Below are positions 19,001 through 28,386 of a stretch of 64,000 bases of DNA, piece by piece (position 1 is the first letter of the stretch; the number at the start of each line of letters is the position of its first letter). A model generated the notes under the pieces. The model worked only from the letters and a program-made list of their open reading frames with translations. It did not search any database and had not been told where the DNA came from. Origin of the DNA: Thraustochytrium sp. TN22 (Eukaryota; Sar; Bigyra; Thraustochytrida; Thraustochytriidae); assembly GCA_013306675.1 (NCBI GenBank), contig JABLUY010000053.1, forward strand, positions 1 through 64,000, given 5' to 3'. Position numbers and translations under genes: made by a program.

Positions 19001-20454
19001 GTGCAAACCTCGTCGTCATCACGGACGACGTGCAGGATGTACTGCGTCTTGAGAAAGTTGGACGCGAGCATTGCAAGGTAGGAGAGGGTCTTTCTCTCGT
19101 TCGGCGCGGTATACTGCTGGATTATCTCCTCAATCCGCACGAAGTTGTCGTAGATGAGCTCACCCATCATGTAGTTGACCGCCGTGAGCGCGCGCTTCTC
19201 GCCGGTGGTGATTGCCTTCAGCATTTCGTAGCACAAGGTCCGGCCGACAAGCCGGGGACGCGCCTCGTGGATAGTGGCGCCGCCGCTGGCGTGGACGGCT
19301 GGGGCATCTCCGACGGCGTGCAGTGTGTCGCCCACCCCTGGAGAACCGCTCAGCTCGAGGGGCTCAGCGTCGCCGCCCTGAAGACGCACGTCGTTGAGTT
19401 GCTCTTCTCGCGCGTGGCCGCCCCGAGAGGGGGGATGCGCGGCTCCTGACGCAGCGTACGCACCATCTGAGCCGCCAGGTGTACTCCGAGTCTGAGACTC
19501 GCGGAAGTAGTTGTGGTAGTCGTCGATCAGGCGCCTGCGAGTGCGCTTCCTCACCAGTGCCGGGATCTTCACCGTCTCAGTCGAGCTCAGCTGAATTGTT
19601 TTGGTGCCCCAGCTGAGCAGGCTCACGTTGCTGTCGTCCAGAAAGAAGGCCATGGCATCGAGCACCACATCTGGATTGAAGTTTTGGCGAGAGTACTTCG
19701 TCGTTTGCAACCGGCCGGTGCTCACAAGAGCGTCCAGGTCGTCGAGGGCTTTTTGGTGAGACGAGTCATGCCACGGACGGACGTCCTCGCCGAGGATCTC
19801 TGACGCAGCCCGAGCGATCTCGAAGCGGTTCATGCCCGATGCCAGCGCGGCCCGCGTCGCGCGCCGCTCCAGCGACGCCTTGGGGGCCTTGAAGGCCACC
19901 ACGATCAGGCTCTGCACAATCGCGACAGAGGCCTCGTCCGAGACAGGCTTGGCCTTGATTGACTTGAGCATCGCCAGGCTGGTGTCCTCGATGAGCTGCG
20001 TGGTGGCCTCGTCGCACCCGCCGCAGACGATAGCAGCAGTCTGGTTGGCGATCGATCTGCACAAGCCGACGAGACGCGACCACTTCTTGGAGTCCATCCC
20101 AGACCTGCCGAGCTTCCGCAAAGCGGAGGCAGGAATGGTATGCAAGGAAGTCTCTGGCATGCCGAACTGGTGGAAGAGGCTGCGCACGGTCCGCAGCGTG
20201 GCGATGGTCTCCTCCTCGCGTGGGACGACGAGTTCTTGATGCTCCGCGACTTCTGCGAGGGTGCCCTTAGCCGGAGCTGCGCCTCGCAGGGTCGAGGCTC
20301 GTACCTTGACCCTTTTGCCCTTCTGGCTTGAGCCTCGTGGCCGGCCTCGCTTCCTCGGGCCGTCAGCCGGGAGGCAGCTCGAGCAGTGGACCCTGCACTC
20401 CTCCGGACAGCTCGGGCACGGCCCCTTCTTGCAGTCGCATGAGCCCCACCTCAT
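16027..20454 (-). CDS. Transposase-like protein (cysteine cluster, AT-hook, RNase-H-like core, four C-terminal repeats)
   Basis: A 1475-residue protein. The N-terminus has seven cysteines (6, 8, 13, 16, 20, 24, 27; C-x-C-x4-C-x2-C-x3-C-x3-C-x2-C) followed by an AT-hook at 34-41 (RKRGRPRG), both suited to DNA binding. The core has candidate catalytic acids Asp595 (VVMDFKMKF strand), Asp689 (QSDNAKCYH) and Asp730 (CSIDAHFA), an order that fits an RNase-H-fold DDE nuclease. Motifs SDNA-x-CYH and a Lys-Tyr-Val-x-Glu-Gly-His segment recall transposase-like proteins of animals and oomycetes. An acidic Ser/Asp linker follows. The C-terminal ~400 residues hold four related ~80-100-residue units, the last two almost identical. 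The chosen ATG is at 20452-20454. No stop interrupts the frame. Family naming is tentative. Confidence 0.75.
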   Translation of the reverse strand: MRWGSCDCKKGPCPSCPEECRVHCSSCLPADGPRKRGRPRGSSQKGKRVKVRASTLRGAAPAKGTLAEVAEHQELVVPREEETIATLRTVRSLFHQFGMPETSLHTIPASALRKLGRSGMDSKKWSRLVGLCRSIANQTAAIVCGGCDEATTQLIEDTSLAMLKSIKAKPVSDEASVAIVQSLIVVAFKAPKASLERRATRAALASGMNRFEIARAASEILGEDVRPWHDSSHQKALDDLDALVSTGRLQTTKYSRQNFNPDVVLDAMAFFLDDSNVSLLSWGTKTIQLSSTETVKIPALVRKRTRRRLIDDYHNYFRESQTRSTPGGSDGAYAASGAAHPPSRGGHAREEQLNDVRLQGGDAEPLELSGSPGVGDTLHAVGDAPAVHASGGATIHEARPRLVGRTLCYEMLKAITTGEKRALTAVNYMMGELIYDNFVRIEEIIQQYTAPNERKTLSYLAMLASNFLKTQYILHVVRDDDEVCTHGLSYALARPDPGTQKKMTMACNGCKFVPYFFDLLRKSVQAADIRYSDEFDAEHALSAVRRCEKLTRLWRGQCARVANQRLRISHIEGEMRRNAEENKWEKPREVIVVMDFKMKFQPIYYRQKSVEHFGKRGISWHGFMVMFFVYDPVKKRVNEEPELVYLDQILETDNLQNGITVAALLELFLLQLKVYPAFDQVESVTMQSDNAKCYHASTLIASMPYISLATGVNIRRYLHTESCDGKCSIDAHFANAMRHVNKYVAEGHNVTAPRELFRALTSARGIDNTFVQLVDIDRAMLGRRMERYANLLAAVGRVSRQNEIEFCAMPDGEHAGRASLNPEDPFSWAGVFELQTWEYSKIGTAVVFELDGRTQTVKLTRGDVRDINADDTPGNNGGNNDDSEDDDENSPIVSSSSAEPLFARAGLTCFGAAATGADVPSLLRHEERIRRERMNSAQQSVNGLQATSLARHVESVELQADSCDGDDDDDGDSNDSSGSESDDETGSKSGSSTGPGHVGPGATHEAPRRRDLVAFAVRNVEAVLNKAGIEIRDGNGEMREYEDAANFDASASFEAPGFARRPKVGYRTGSTLAGHYRVALAQMFAAEQGTGIKVSAPTMLERLRTSFPHDMNMLSEKDVKGEINRFLGWRNTAREKGLPAPDYVARARELKDVFPSEYIDFIEDLLRQDMDCMPSEALAKATEHFQGTALALVPDILSVFRTRFQMAKKSNKNRLGALPGTRGCGASQVKGVFKDFAVRMMMADGAATPAVVWDAMVGHFGTASATDPGAKELPADAPSKEKLLRFVSNWRSNNKAKLGPLPAPDSNRADSDSFGPDSSDSASELAQNARRGASQVKGVFKDFAVKMMMADGEATPAVVWDAMVEHFGTASSTDQGAKELPADAPSKEKLLRFVSNWRSNNKAKLGSLPAPDSNRADSDSFGPDSSDSASALAQDAAETSRPRALRKPRACHHRSAIIESPCSSPESQDSPRASI
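16148..16789 (-). repeat. Exact 321-base tandem duplication inside the transposase gene
   Basis: Copies at 16148-16468 and 16469-16789 are offset by exactly 321 bases (107 codons), so the frame is kept. They differ at only a handful of sites, which marks a recent in-frame duplication of the last C-terminal repeat unit. Confidence 0.93.
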
Positions 20455-20734
20455 CAATGCGCTTTGAAGTCACTCCTGTGCGCTTCACGCTACGCGCCTA
20501 CGCGCGCGCCACACGCGCGCTCTGCCGCACGCCGCACGCCGCCCCGCACGCCGCCCGCCGCCCCGCCAGTCTGGTTGGCGGTCAGAAGCAGAAGGAACAC
20601 GTTTGATAGGCCTTTTCAAAAACTGTTTAGGCCAGACCCACGGAGAGGCCGGATTTGGCGCGGTCTCGGCGCGGCGGTCAAGATGCCCCTGGTGCGTCCT
20701 CGCCGCGGTGGGCCGCCCCATTTTATTTTTTTTT

Positions 20735-20776
20735 CAACGGCGACCCCGAGGTTCCAGTTGAAGGGCGGATAGCCTG
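20735..20776 (-). repeat. Right terminal inverted repeat of the transposon
   Basis: Read on the minus strand from 20776 it starts CAGGCTATCCGCCCT and continues to a GGGGTCGCC shared with the left end. Confidence 0.85.
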
Positions 20777-23259
20777 CTAGCTAGCTCGTCGCCTGCCAGT
20801 GAGCTCCTCCAGCTCAGTCATCATCAGCCTCTCCCACGCAGCGAGCCAAGAACGCAGCCCCACCCGCGAACCCTCAAGCCAGCTAGCTGCCAGGCCAGGC
20901 CAGGCCAGGCCGGGCCCGCCCGCTCGTCGTCTGCCGTCTGGCGCCCCGTTGTCGAGCTCGCTGCCCGCGCGCTGGCCAGCTCACAAGCTCGCTCGCTCAG
21001 GCTCGCCCGCTAGGCCTTGAGCGAGAGAGAGCTCTGAGAGCTCTGCCGGTCGCCGCGCTCAGCCCGCCAGCTTCCCGCGCTGAGCAGCTAGCTCGCTGGC
21101 AGCAAGCTGGCCCGCCCCGCGGTCGGCCCGCGGCGCCTCGCAGGCGGAGCTAGCTGCAGCTCGGCAGCTCCCGCGCGCAAGCTAGCCAGCTCGCTGCGCG
21201 CGGGCCCGGGCCAGGCCGCCGCATTCTGCGCGCGCCGGCGCGGCCTGCCCCGACTGGCACGCCGCAGCGGCGCCCGGCGCGGCTCCGGCGCCCGGCCGCT
21301 CGCGCGCGGCGGCTGGTGGCGGCGGAGAAGGCGAGGGCAGGGGCCCGCAGCCGCCGCGGCGGTTTGCTCGCGTCGAGTGCGCCGGGGCGGCGGGCAGGCA
21401 GTGGCCAGGCAGGGTCGACAGGAGGCAGGCTGGTCCGCGGCGCGGTCGAGCCGCAAGCCTGCAGCCGCGCTGGCCATGGCACGCGGAGGCGCGGCACGGC
21501 ACGGCGCGCGCCGGCAGGTGGTCCGCGAAGGCCTGGCTGGCCGGCCCTGGCAACTTGAAGAGCTGGCCTGAGCGGGCGACGGACTCGGATGGGTGGCGAG
21601 CACTGGGAGCGGCGGGCACGGGCACGGCGATGCGAGAGGTTCTCCTGCACTTGCGGGCGCGGCGCGGCTTGCCAGTGGCTGGCGCCGCGGCGGCCGGCCG
21701 GTGCGGGAGTCGAGACGGGGCAGAATGCCTGGACTGTTTTGTTTGCCTTGCTTGCCATGGTCGCCGGCTGGTGGATGCTTGGCCGGCGGGGCGCAGCTGA
21801 GCGAGGTACGCCACCAGTCCGAGCACCCCGGCCGCGCGAGGGGCGGCGGCGGTGGGGGGCGCGGCCGGAAAATGTTTGCTCTGCTGGCGCTCGGCGGGCT
21901 CTTGTTGGGCCAGGCAGCCAGAAGACGCCGTGCGGCGCGACGCGGCTGGCGAGGGCCTGGCTAACCGCCACGACCGGTTGGCTGGTTGGCTGGCAGGCGC
22001 GGACCATTTCGTGTTGCATCGCCCTCGGAGTGAAGCGCCCGGGCAGTTTTCGAAGGCGCGCTTCCAGATGACGATTGGACAGGCATCTAGCCTGGCGATC
22101 TTGCGCCTGCCAGGGCCAGGCCTGGCAGGCCTGCCTGCCAGCTGGCTGCACGACTGGCGGGCTAGCTCGCGCGCGCGGCCGGCGCTCCGTTCGCCGCCCG
22201 CCTCAGGTAGGCAGGCTGCCCGCGCCGCTCACTGACAGCCCAGGCACCCTACCTTGCCAGGCCTGCTAAACTTGATACCACAGACCAGCAGGGCCTCAGC
22301 CGAAAAGTCGCCATCTCGCGCCCACAGTGCTCCGGGAAGCGGCAAGCGGAGCTGCGGGCTGGCCTCGTGAGGTTCGTCGGCCAAAGCGTGCAAAAGCGCT
22401 ACTCAGATCGCACATACCGCGAGCCGACTGGGTGGCGAGATCTGCCATGGCCAGCCAGCCGTGCGCTTCGGCGCTCACCTGCTCGCTCGCTCGAGCCTGC
22501 CCATCGGTGGCCGCTAACGCTTCAGGCTTGTCGAAGCTTAAGTTACGCGTCGCCGCAGCCACCAGAGCCACTTGCGGTCATTGGCAAGCAGAGCACACGA
22601 ACGGAGGCGGCGCAAGAACGCGCACCCGCACGCCGGGGCACGGACCGAGCCGAGCAGCTCGCTGCGGGCTGTGGAGCGCATGGGGGGGGGCGAAAGGCTC
22701 CATGCAGCTTCCCGGGCGCGCGCTGCGGGGCTGCCCGCCCTCCCCGCTTCGTGTTGGGTGGACTGTGGGTCCAGGCGCTGAGACCTGGGAGGTCCTGCCC
22801 GGCGCGGCGCGCAAGCTGCCCGCAAGCAGCCCGCTCGCAGGCGCAGGCTGCCCGCAAGCTGCGCGCAAGCTGGCCGCTCGCCGTCCGAGCAGTGCCGCAA
22901 GCTGGCCGCAACTTGGCCGCAAGCCGGCCGCAAGCAGCCGCGCCCGCCAGCGAGCTGCCGCGTCGCAGAGCGGTAAGCTGCCGCAGCGGCCGCCGCCAGC
23001 GCCAGAAGCGGCAGCTCGCGGCAGCTCGCGAGGTCAGGCGGGCGGCCGCCCTAGACTGAGCTGGCCGCTCAGGCGGGCCAACCTAGCAGGCTCGAGCCCG
23101 CAAGCGAGCGCAGGGCGCGGCGCGCGGCTCGCCCGCGCGCAGGCGAGCGCCCCGCGCGGCGCGGCGCGGCGCGGCGCGGCGCCCACCGCGCCGGCACGAC
23201 GGCGGCGCCGGCGCGCGGCGGCGCACGCCGGCGGCGAGGCGCAGCTCCGCCGGGCCAGC
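20777..23259. other. GC-rich gene-free spacer and leader of the first paralog
   Basis: Rich in CCAGG, GCTCG and GCAAGC repeats, for example CCAGG copies at 20891-20912. Frames are open by composition only. The frame of the downstream gene stays open from about 22327, so an earlier start cannot be excluded, but the sequence there is repetitive Ala/Arg/Ser. Confidence 0.5.
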
Positions 23260-24251
23260 ATGCCGTGGCGGCGGGTGGCCGACGCTTCCTGGGGCGCAAG
23301 AGGCCAGGCTCCTCGCGCGCGCCGCGGCCATGCCGCCTTGGACGAGGCCGACGAGGACTCGCTGCTCGCAGACCTGGACCTGGACGCCGGGGCCGCGCTG
23401 CTGCTCGGCGCCGGCCCCGGCTCGGGCGCCGGCCCCGGCCCCGGGCCTGCTGGCGACGCGCTCGCCGCGCCCATCGCGCAGGCCGCGGCCTCAGCGCTCG
23501 CCGCCGTCGCGCGCGCGCAGCCGCCCTCGGCAAGAACGCAGGCGCCCGCCTCGGCGCCCTCTGCGCCCTCTGCAGCGGCAGCAGCTGCAGCTGGCGCTGG
23601 CCAGGGCTCGTGGCCGCCGCCGCGCGCGCAGGCCGCTGCGCGCGCGGCGCCCCCGCCCGCCCCGGAGTCGCTACGCCGCGACCACTCTGCCGGCCGGCGG
23701 CCGCCGCCGGCCCCAGGGGGACCGCCCAGCACAAGCCTCACCAGGCGCCGCGCCGGCATGGGCAACGACGACGACGACGACCTGGCCGCGGATGCCAGCC
23801 GCGCGAGGGCGGCGCCTGCCATTGATGCCGATGACAACGACGGTGGCGGCGACCGCGATGAAAGCCGTCAGGGTGCCGCCGTCTCGATGCCGAGCCACGC
23901 TGCCCGAAGGCAGCGACGCGCGCAGGCGCCGCCACGAGGGTCCAGCCACGGCGACGACGACTATGCTGTTCGAGACGCGGGCGACGACAATGACCACCTG
24001 AGCCAGCCCCGCCACAGCCACGACGCAATCGCCAACCAGCAGCTGGAGCAACGTGCGCACGGCCGCCGTCGCCGCGCGCCCTCGGGCTTCTTTGTGGAGG
24101 CGGGCGCTGGCGCGCGCGCGCCCTATGAGCCCATGATGCCCCACAACCAGTACCAGCACCAGCATCAACACGCCGGATCTGTGCTCTGGCACGGCTCATT
24201 TGCGAGCCACGAGGGCGGCTGGGCAGGGAACCAACCGGATTGGGTCCAGCA

Positions 24252-24299
<48 letters not shown>

Positions 24300-25040
24300 C
24301 AAGCAACAGCAGCAGCAACAGCAGCAGCAACAGCAGCAGCAACAGCAGCAGCTACAGCAGGCTGGCCGTGAAGAATATGGCAAGTCTGAACACTCAACGC
24401 ACGGCTGGGCCACCACCTATAGCGGTGGTGGTGTCGCCAGCGACCAGAGCAGTACCAAGGACTCGGCTGCGGCGTCTGGTTCGTCCGGCTCCGGCCCGAG
24501 CGCAAGCTCCATTTCTACCTTGCCACAACCCGTCAGTAAGCGCGGCTCGGAGAGTGACTCAATGTCGCAGGGATCAGCTGGCCGCGTGCGCCGGCGTATC
24601 GGCGGCCAGGTCTGGGCGAGTGAGTCCTCCTCGTCCTCATCCTCCTCGTCCTCCTCGTCCTCGTCCTCGTCCTCGTCCGCCTCTACCTCCGCCTCCTCGC
24701 CCGCGCCCTACTACCCCTACGCCACACCGCTGCCGCTAGCGCCGCCGCTGCATCAGGCTCTCTCCTCATCTTCGTCAATGTCGTCGCCGCCGCCACCACC
24801 GCCGCCGCCGCCGGCCGTCTTTGCGCCGTCTTTCTCGATGGTTTCGCCGCAGCCGCCGCTGGCTGCACCTGTGGCACGGCTGGGCGGAGCGGCGCCCCCC
24901 CTGCACCTGGGGCGCAGCGCTTACTATGGCGGGTCGCTGCCGCCACTAGGACCACCGCATCCCATGGGGTATGGGATGATGGACCTAAATATGGCGTACG
25001 TTCAGCAGCAGCAGCAGCAACAACAACAACAGCTCCTGCA

Positions 25041-25071
<31 letters not shown>

Positions 25072-26361
25072 CAACAAAAGCCGCCGTCACCACCGGCGAT
25101 CGTGCCTGGCATAGCTGGAGCTGGTGAAGGCTCGACGCCGCCTGGTTCTCGGCGGCAGCAGCAGCAGCAACAGCAGCTCCTGGGCCGTAGTGGGTCCAGG
25201 ACCTCGTCACAGCGACGCACGCCGAAACGATGGGACCCAGACGCCGTGGCCGCGCTCATGAACGTAGTGAGCACCTGCCTGACCAACAGCAACCGCCACA
25301 CGCGCAATTGGGCGGCCTGCGCGGAGCTCTGGTGCCAACGGAGGCCAGACCTGCAGCTGAGCAACGATGATCTCAAGATGAAAATCAAGCAGCTCATTCG
25401 CGAGCGGCCCAACCGTGCGCAGCACAAGAACTGGGAGCGCGTCAGCAAGGCCACCTCCGAGGCCGAGGTGCTGCGGGTGCTTGAGACTGCCATGCCTGCG
25501 ACGCTCCGGCCGCCGCTCGCTCACATGGCGCGCTACATGTACTGGCGGCGCTTCAGCGACCCGCTGCCACCACCGGAGCCGGACGCGGTCTCGACAGCCG
25601 CCGACGCAAACGCCGAGCGAGACGTCGAGTTCGCCGGGGCCCATGCTGCGACCGCAGAGAGCACCATGAGCAGCCCCGACTCGCGCGGGACCAACACGCC
25701 GACGCCTGCGCCCGGCGGTGGCGGCGGTGGTAGCGGTGGCGGTGGCGGAAGCAGCAACAGCAGCACAACCAGCAGCAGCGGGGCGCGCCGCTCGCGCGGC
25801 ACCAGGGGTCGCCGCGAGCCCAAGGGCTACTTGGCGCTGCTGTCCTGGGCTGAACCGTATCGGCGCATTCTAGTATCCTGGATGCGCGACGTGCACGTGA
25901 ACCACGGCATGAGCGTGTATTCGCTGCAGAGCCTCTTCAGCCAAATCTTCACGCCCTACGACGTCAGCGTCGTCCTGCGCGGCGGTTGCGTATGCCAGTC
26001 CTGCGAGCCTTGGGCGCTTTCCTGGACTCCGAGCGCCGCGTCTGCACAGGTCGACGGGGAGCTCCAGCTCGCCTACACGCGCAGACACCTCGGCATTTTG
26101 CGCAGTGTCCTGGCCTGCTACAGGCCCAACCTGCACCTGCACCGCCTCGGCCTTTGGCATCGCGCGGCCCTCGAGGGCGTTCCGGCTGCAGCCACCTGGA
26201 CGCTCGACGAGTTCTCCGACTTTGTAGAGCCTCTCCTCGTTAGCATGGACCACTTCGCGAGCCTTTCTGCACAGCTCCGCCAGTTCTACTCCCAGACGTC
26301 CTCTGGCGTCGGCCACGTCTCCGTCGCCCGCATTCTCGGCGAGCAGCCGCTAGATATTTGA
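23260..26361 (+). CDS. Paralog A of an unrecognised family: Myb/SANT-like helices plus C-x-C-x2-C-x2-W module, glutamine-rich
   Basis: About 1033 residues; I cannot assign a known family. The N-terminal two thirds is low complexity: Ala/Pro/Gly, then CAG-encoded Gln runs (24250-24360 and 25000-25075), a Ser run and a Pro run. A compact helical region around residues 655-735 resembles Myb/SANT-type DNA-binding domains. It contains Glu715-Arg716 and Trp725, aligning with Glu-Arg-Arg...Phe-Trp in the two neighbours at the same ten-residue spacing. After a Gly/Ser linker comes a domain starting with Trp-Ala-Glu-Pro and carrying Cys910, Cys912, Cys915 and Trp918. The second cysteine pair found in the neighbours is missing here. 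The ATG at 23260 was preferred, but upstream frame is open, so the N-terminus is uncertain. The likely role is a nuclear regulator, by inference only. Confidence 0.75.
24250..24362 (+). repeat. (CAG/CAA)n run encoding polyglutamine in paralog A
   Basis: Nearly continuous CAG and CAA codons, broken only by one Lys and one Leu codon. A second run is at 25002-25077. Confidence 0.95.
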
Positions 26362-27821
26362 CGCCTGAGAGAGGGAGCTACAGAGAGAAGCAAAGAGGAA
26401 AGCTGTGCCATGCGCAGTCCATGCACAAGCGTTTAGTTACTTATTCGCGGCGGCGGGAAAACGAAGTGTCAGTTGTAGGGGTAATCATCGACAAGTTGCC
26501 GTGCTTCCTTTTCGAGGCTGCCAGTACTTCCGAGCTGCGTTGCCGAACGAGCCTCCAATGCTCAAGTGCAGCACGTGCGTGGCTGGAAGCTGCCAGCTCG
26601 TACCTTGAGCATCATTGCCATGGCCCCGGCTCGCACCGTGACCTAACCGGACTTGGCGAGTCGGACCGTCCGATGCGACGGCCAGTGCACTTGCAGTGTC
26701 CTGCAGCGCTGCGCTGCAACCACCGTGACTGACTGCACTGCACCGTCACGGTGACGAGCCCGAGCCGCCCGGCCGCGCCAAGATCTCGCCCCATCCGAGT
26801 CATCACTGGCTCCGGCGGCGCAAAGATTACCACCTGCGCAACCCAGCGGCGTCGCGAGCGCCGCCGAGGCTACCACTCGAGGGCAGCGTGAGGGCCACCG
26901 CCTCACGAGGTTACACGAGGCCGCAGGAGCCAGACGAGCCTGAGCTGAGCTGAGCTAAGCTGAGGCCAGCCGAGGCTCGGAGGCCAGACTAGCCAGACGA
27001 GGCCAGACGAGCCACTGGGCTCCGTTCTCAGGCCGCACTTGCGCCGTCGGCGCGCGTCCGGCCGGCCCTCGTCTTCCTGCACCACTGGCAGGCGACGGCC
27101 GCGGCCTCGTGGCGCGTGCGCGTGATCTCGAGCAAGTCTCGTCGAGCAGCTTCGCGAGCCGAGATCGCGCACTGCAAACCGGCCTCCATCTCCTCCGCGA
27201 GCTCCTCCGAGTCCTCCTCGCGCAGCCTGAGCTCCTCAGCTGCCCGTACCGATGCCAGTGATGCGCGTCCTCCGCTCCCGCCACGACAACCACCATGACC
27301 ACGACAACCCAACACCGCGCACCCCGCTCCCCGCGTTCCCACTGCTTACGCAGCTGTCCGTCGTGGCCGCGGCTGCACGGGCCGCCCTGCGGCGCCGCGC
27401 TCGCTCGCTCGCTCGCTCCCTCGCTCGGCCGCGGCTTGCTCCCCTCTCGGCCCGCCTGGCTCCGCGCGGCGCCGCGAGCGCAGCCGACGGCGCCGGCCGC
27501 CCAGCCGCCGGAGGCCCGGTGGCGGCGGTGCCACGGTACCGCCGCTCGGCTCTCCGCGCGCAGGCGCAACGCGCGCGGCTCGCACGCTACCCCTCACAGG
27601 AACCCGGCCGCGCGCGGTGCGCTGCTTGGCGCGCGGCGCGGGCGCCCCGCGTTCCCGCCCGTGAGGGCAGCGGCGGCGTCTCGGTGCAGCCGTCTTCTCC
27701 CCCCTGGCGCCCTGGAGTTGACGGCTACGGGTCGGCCGTCCCGCGCGCGCGTGGGCGCAGACCCGAATCGATCAACGGAGGACGCGAGCGATCAGCCCGC
27801 GTTCCGCGCGCTGCCGCTGCC

Positions 27822-27852
<31 letters not shown>

Positions 27853-28032
27853 TGTACCGGCCCCGGCGCCCCCCCCCCCCCGCGCGCCGCGCCGCCGCGC
27901 CGCCGCGCCGCTGCGCCGCGCTCGCTGCGCTGCGGCCTAGCTAGAGCGCCGACGAGGAGCAGGAGCTGCAGCAGGAGCAGGAGGAGGACAACGCGACCGG
28001 CCGGGCGGGGGAGCGCGGCCTGCGCGGCTAGC
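26362..28032. other. Spacer between paralogs A and B
   Basis: The left part is ordinary intergenic DNA with GAGCTGAGCT-type and GAGGCCAGA repeats. From about 27.38 to 27.97 kb it becomes a GC-rich leader with CTCG, CGC and GCC runs. A short minus-strand frame inside it is listed separately at low confidence. Confidence 0.5.
27028..27342 (-). CDS. Doubtful small frame with a charged helical segment
   Basis: A 104-codon minus-strand frame with ATG. Residues ~28-80 would form a Glu/Arg/Ala-rich amphipathic helix followed by a C-x2-C pair, unlike the low-complexity shadows around it. The first 27 residues are Gly/Cys-rich and unconvincing. It may be an exon of an unrecognised gene or a chance frame. 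I recognise no family. Confidence 0.15.
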   Translation of the reverse strand: MGTRGAGCAVLGCRGHGGCRGGSGGRASLASVRAAEELRLREEDSEELAEEMEAGLQCAISAREAARRDLLEITRTRHEAAAVACQWCRKTRAGRTRADGASAA

Positions 28033-28347
28033 ATGGAGGCCACGCAGATGACCGGCAGGATGGAGGGAGTGCAGAGTGCGGCGGAGAACGGCGCCCAGTA
28101 CACGGGTGCTGCTGGTGTTCCCTCGGACTCGGACATGATGCGCGAGATCAGCCAGCTGCTGCTTGGGGCCCAGGACGCTGACGCGGGACTCGACATCACG
28201 GAACAGGAACAGGTCATGTCGTCGCCGAGCCAGGGCAGCAGTTTCTATTGCGCCGTGGGCCTCGAGGCATCCGCTGGCGCTGACGACGTGTCTCCAAGCT
28301 TCTTCGAGGGGGCCGAGTACTTTCCCCAGCTTTTTGCACCTTCGCGT

Positions 28348-28386
<39 letters not shown>

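Larger units (their letters stand above)
15700..20776 (-). mobile_element. DNA transposon with terminal inverted repeats and one uninterrupted transposase-like gene
   Basis: The left end at 15700 reads CAGGCTGTCCGTCCT. The right end, on the opposite strand from 20776, reads CAGGCTATCCGCCCT, with two mismatches in fifteen bases. A further GGGGTCGCC is present 20-30 bases inside both ends, so the imperfect inverted repeat extends about 45 bases. Outside the ends lie GCTAGCTAGC at 15691-15700 and at 20776-20785. These could be a target-site duplication of up to ten bases, but the GCTA periodicity makes its exact length uncertain. The element is about 5.08 kb and carries one gene of 1475 codons on the minus strand without any stop. 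Intact ends and frame suggest it is young or still functional. The superfamily is not settled; a cysteine cluster ahead of an RNase-H-like core recalls KDZ-type elements. Confidence 0.85.

Noticed and set aside
16027-20454. Reading the 1475-codon protein as a host gene
   Set aside because: Matching inverted ends, flanking GCTAGCTAGC on both sides and a DDE-like core make a mobile element more likely. A domesticated copy cannot be fully excluded.
21150-22151. 333-codon minus-strand frame
   Set aside because: The composition is Arg/Ala/Pro/Ser with no domain, lying in a repeat-rich spacer next to the transposon.
22327-23259. N-terminal extension of paralog A
   Set aside because: The frame is open, but no ATG is in good context and the sequence is repetitive; kept as an uncertainty, not annotated.
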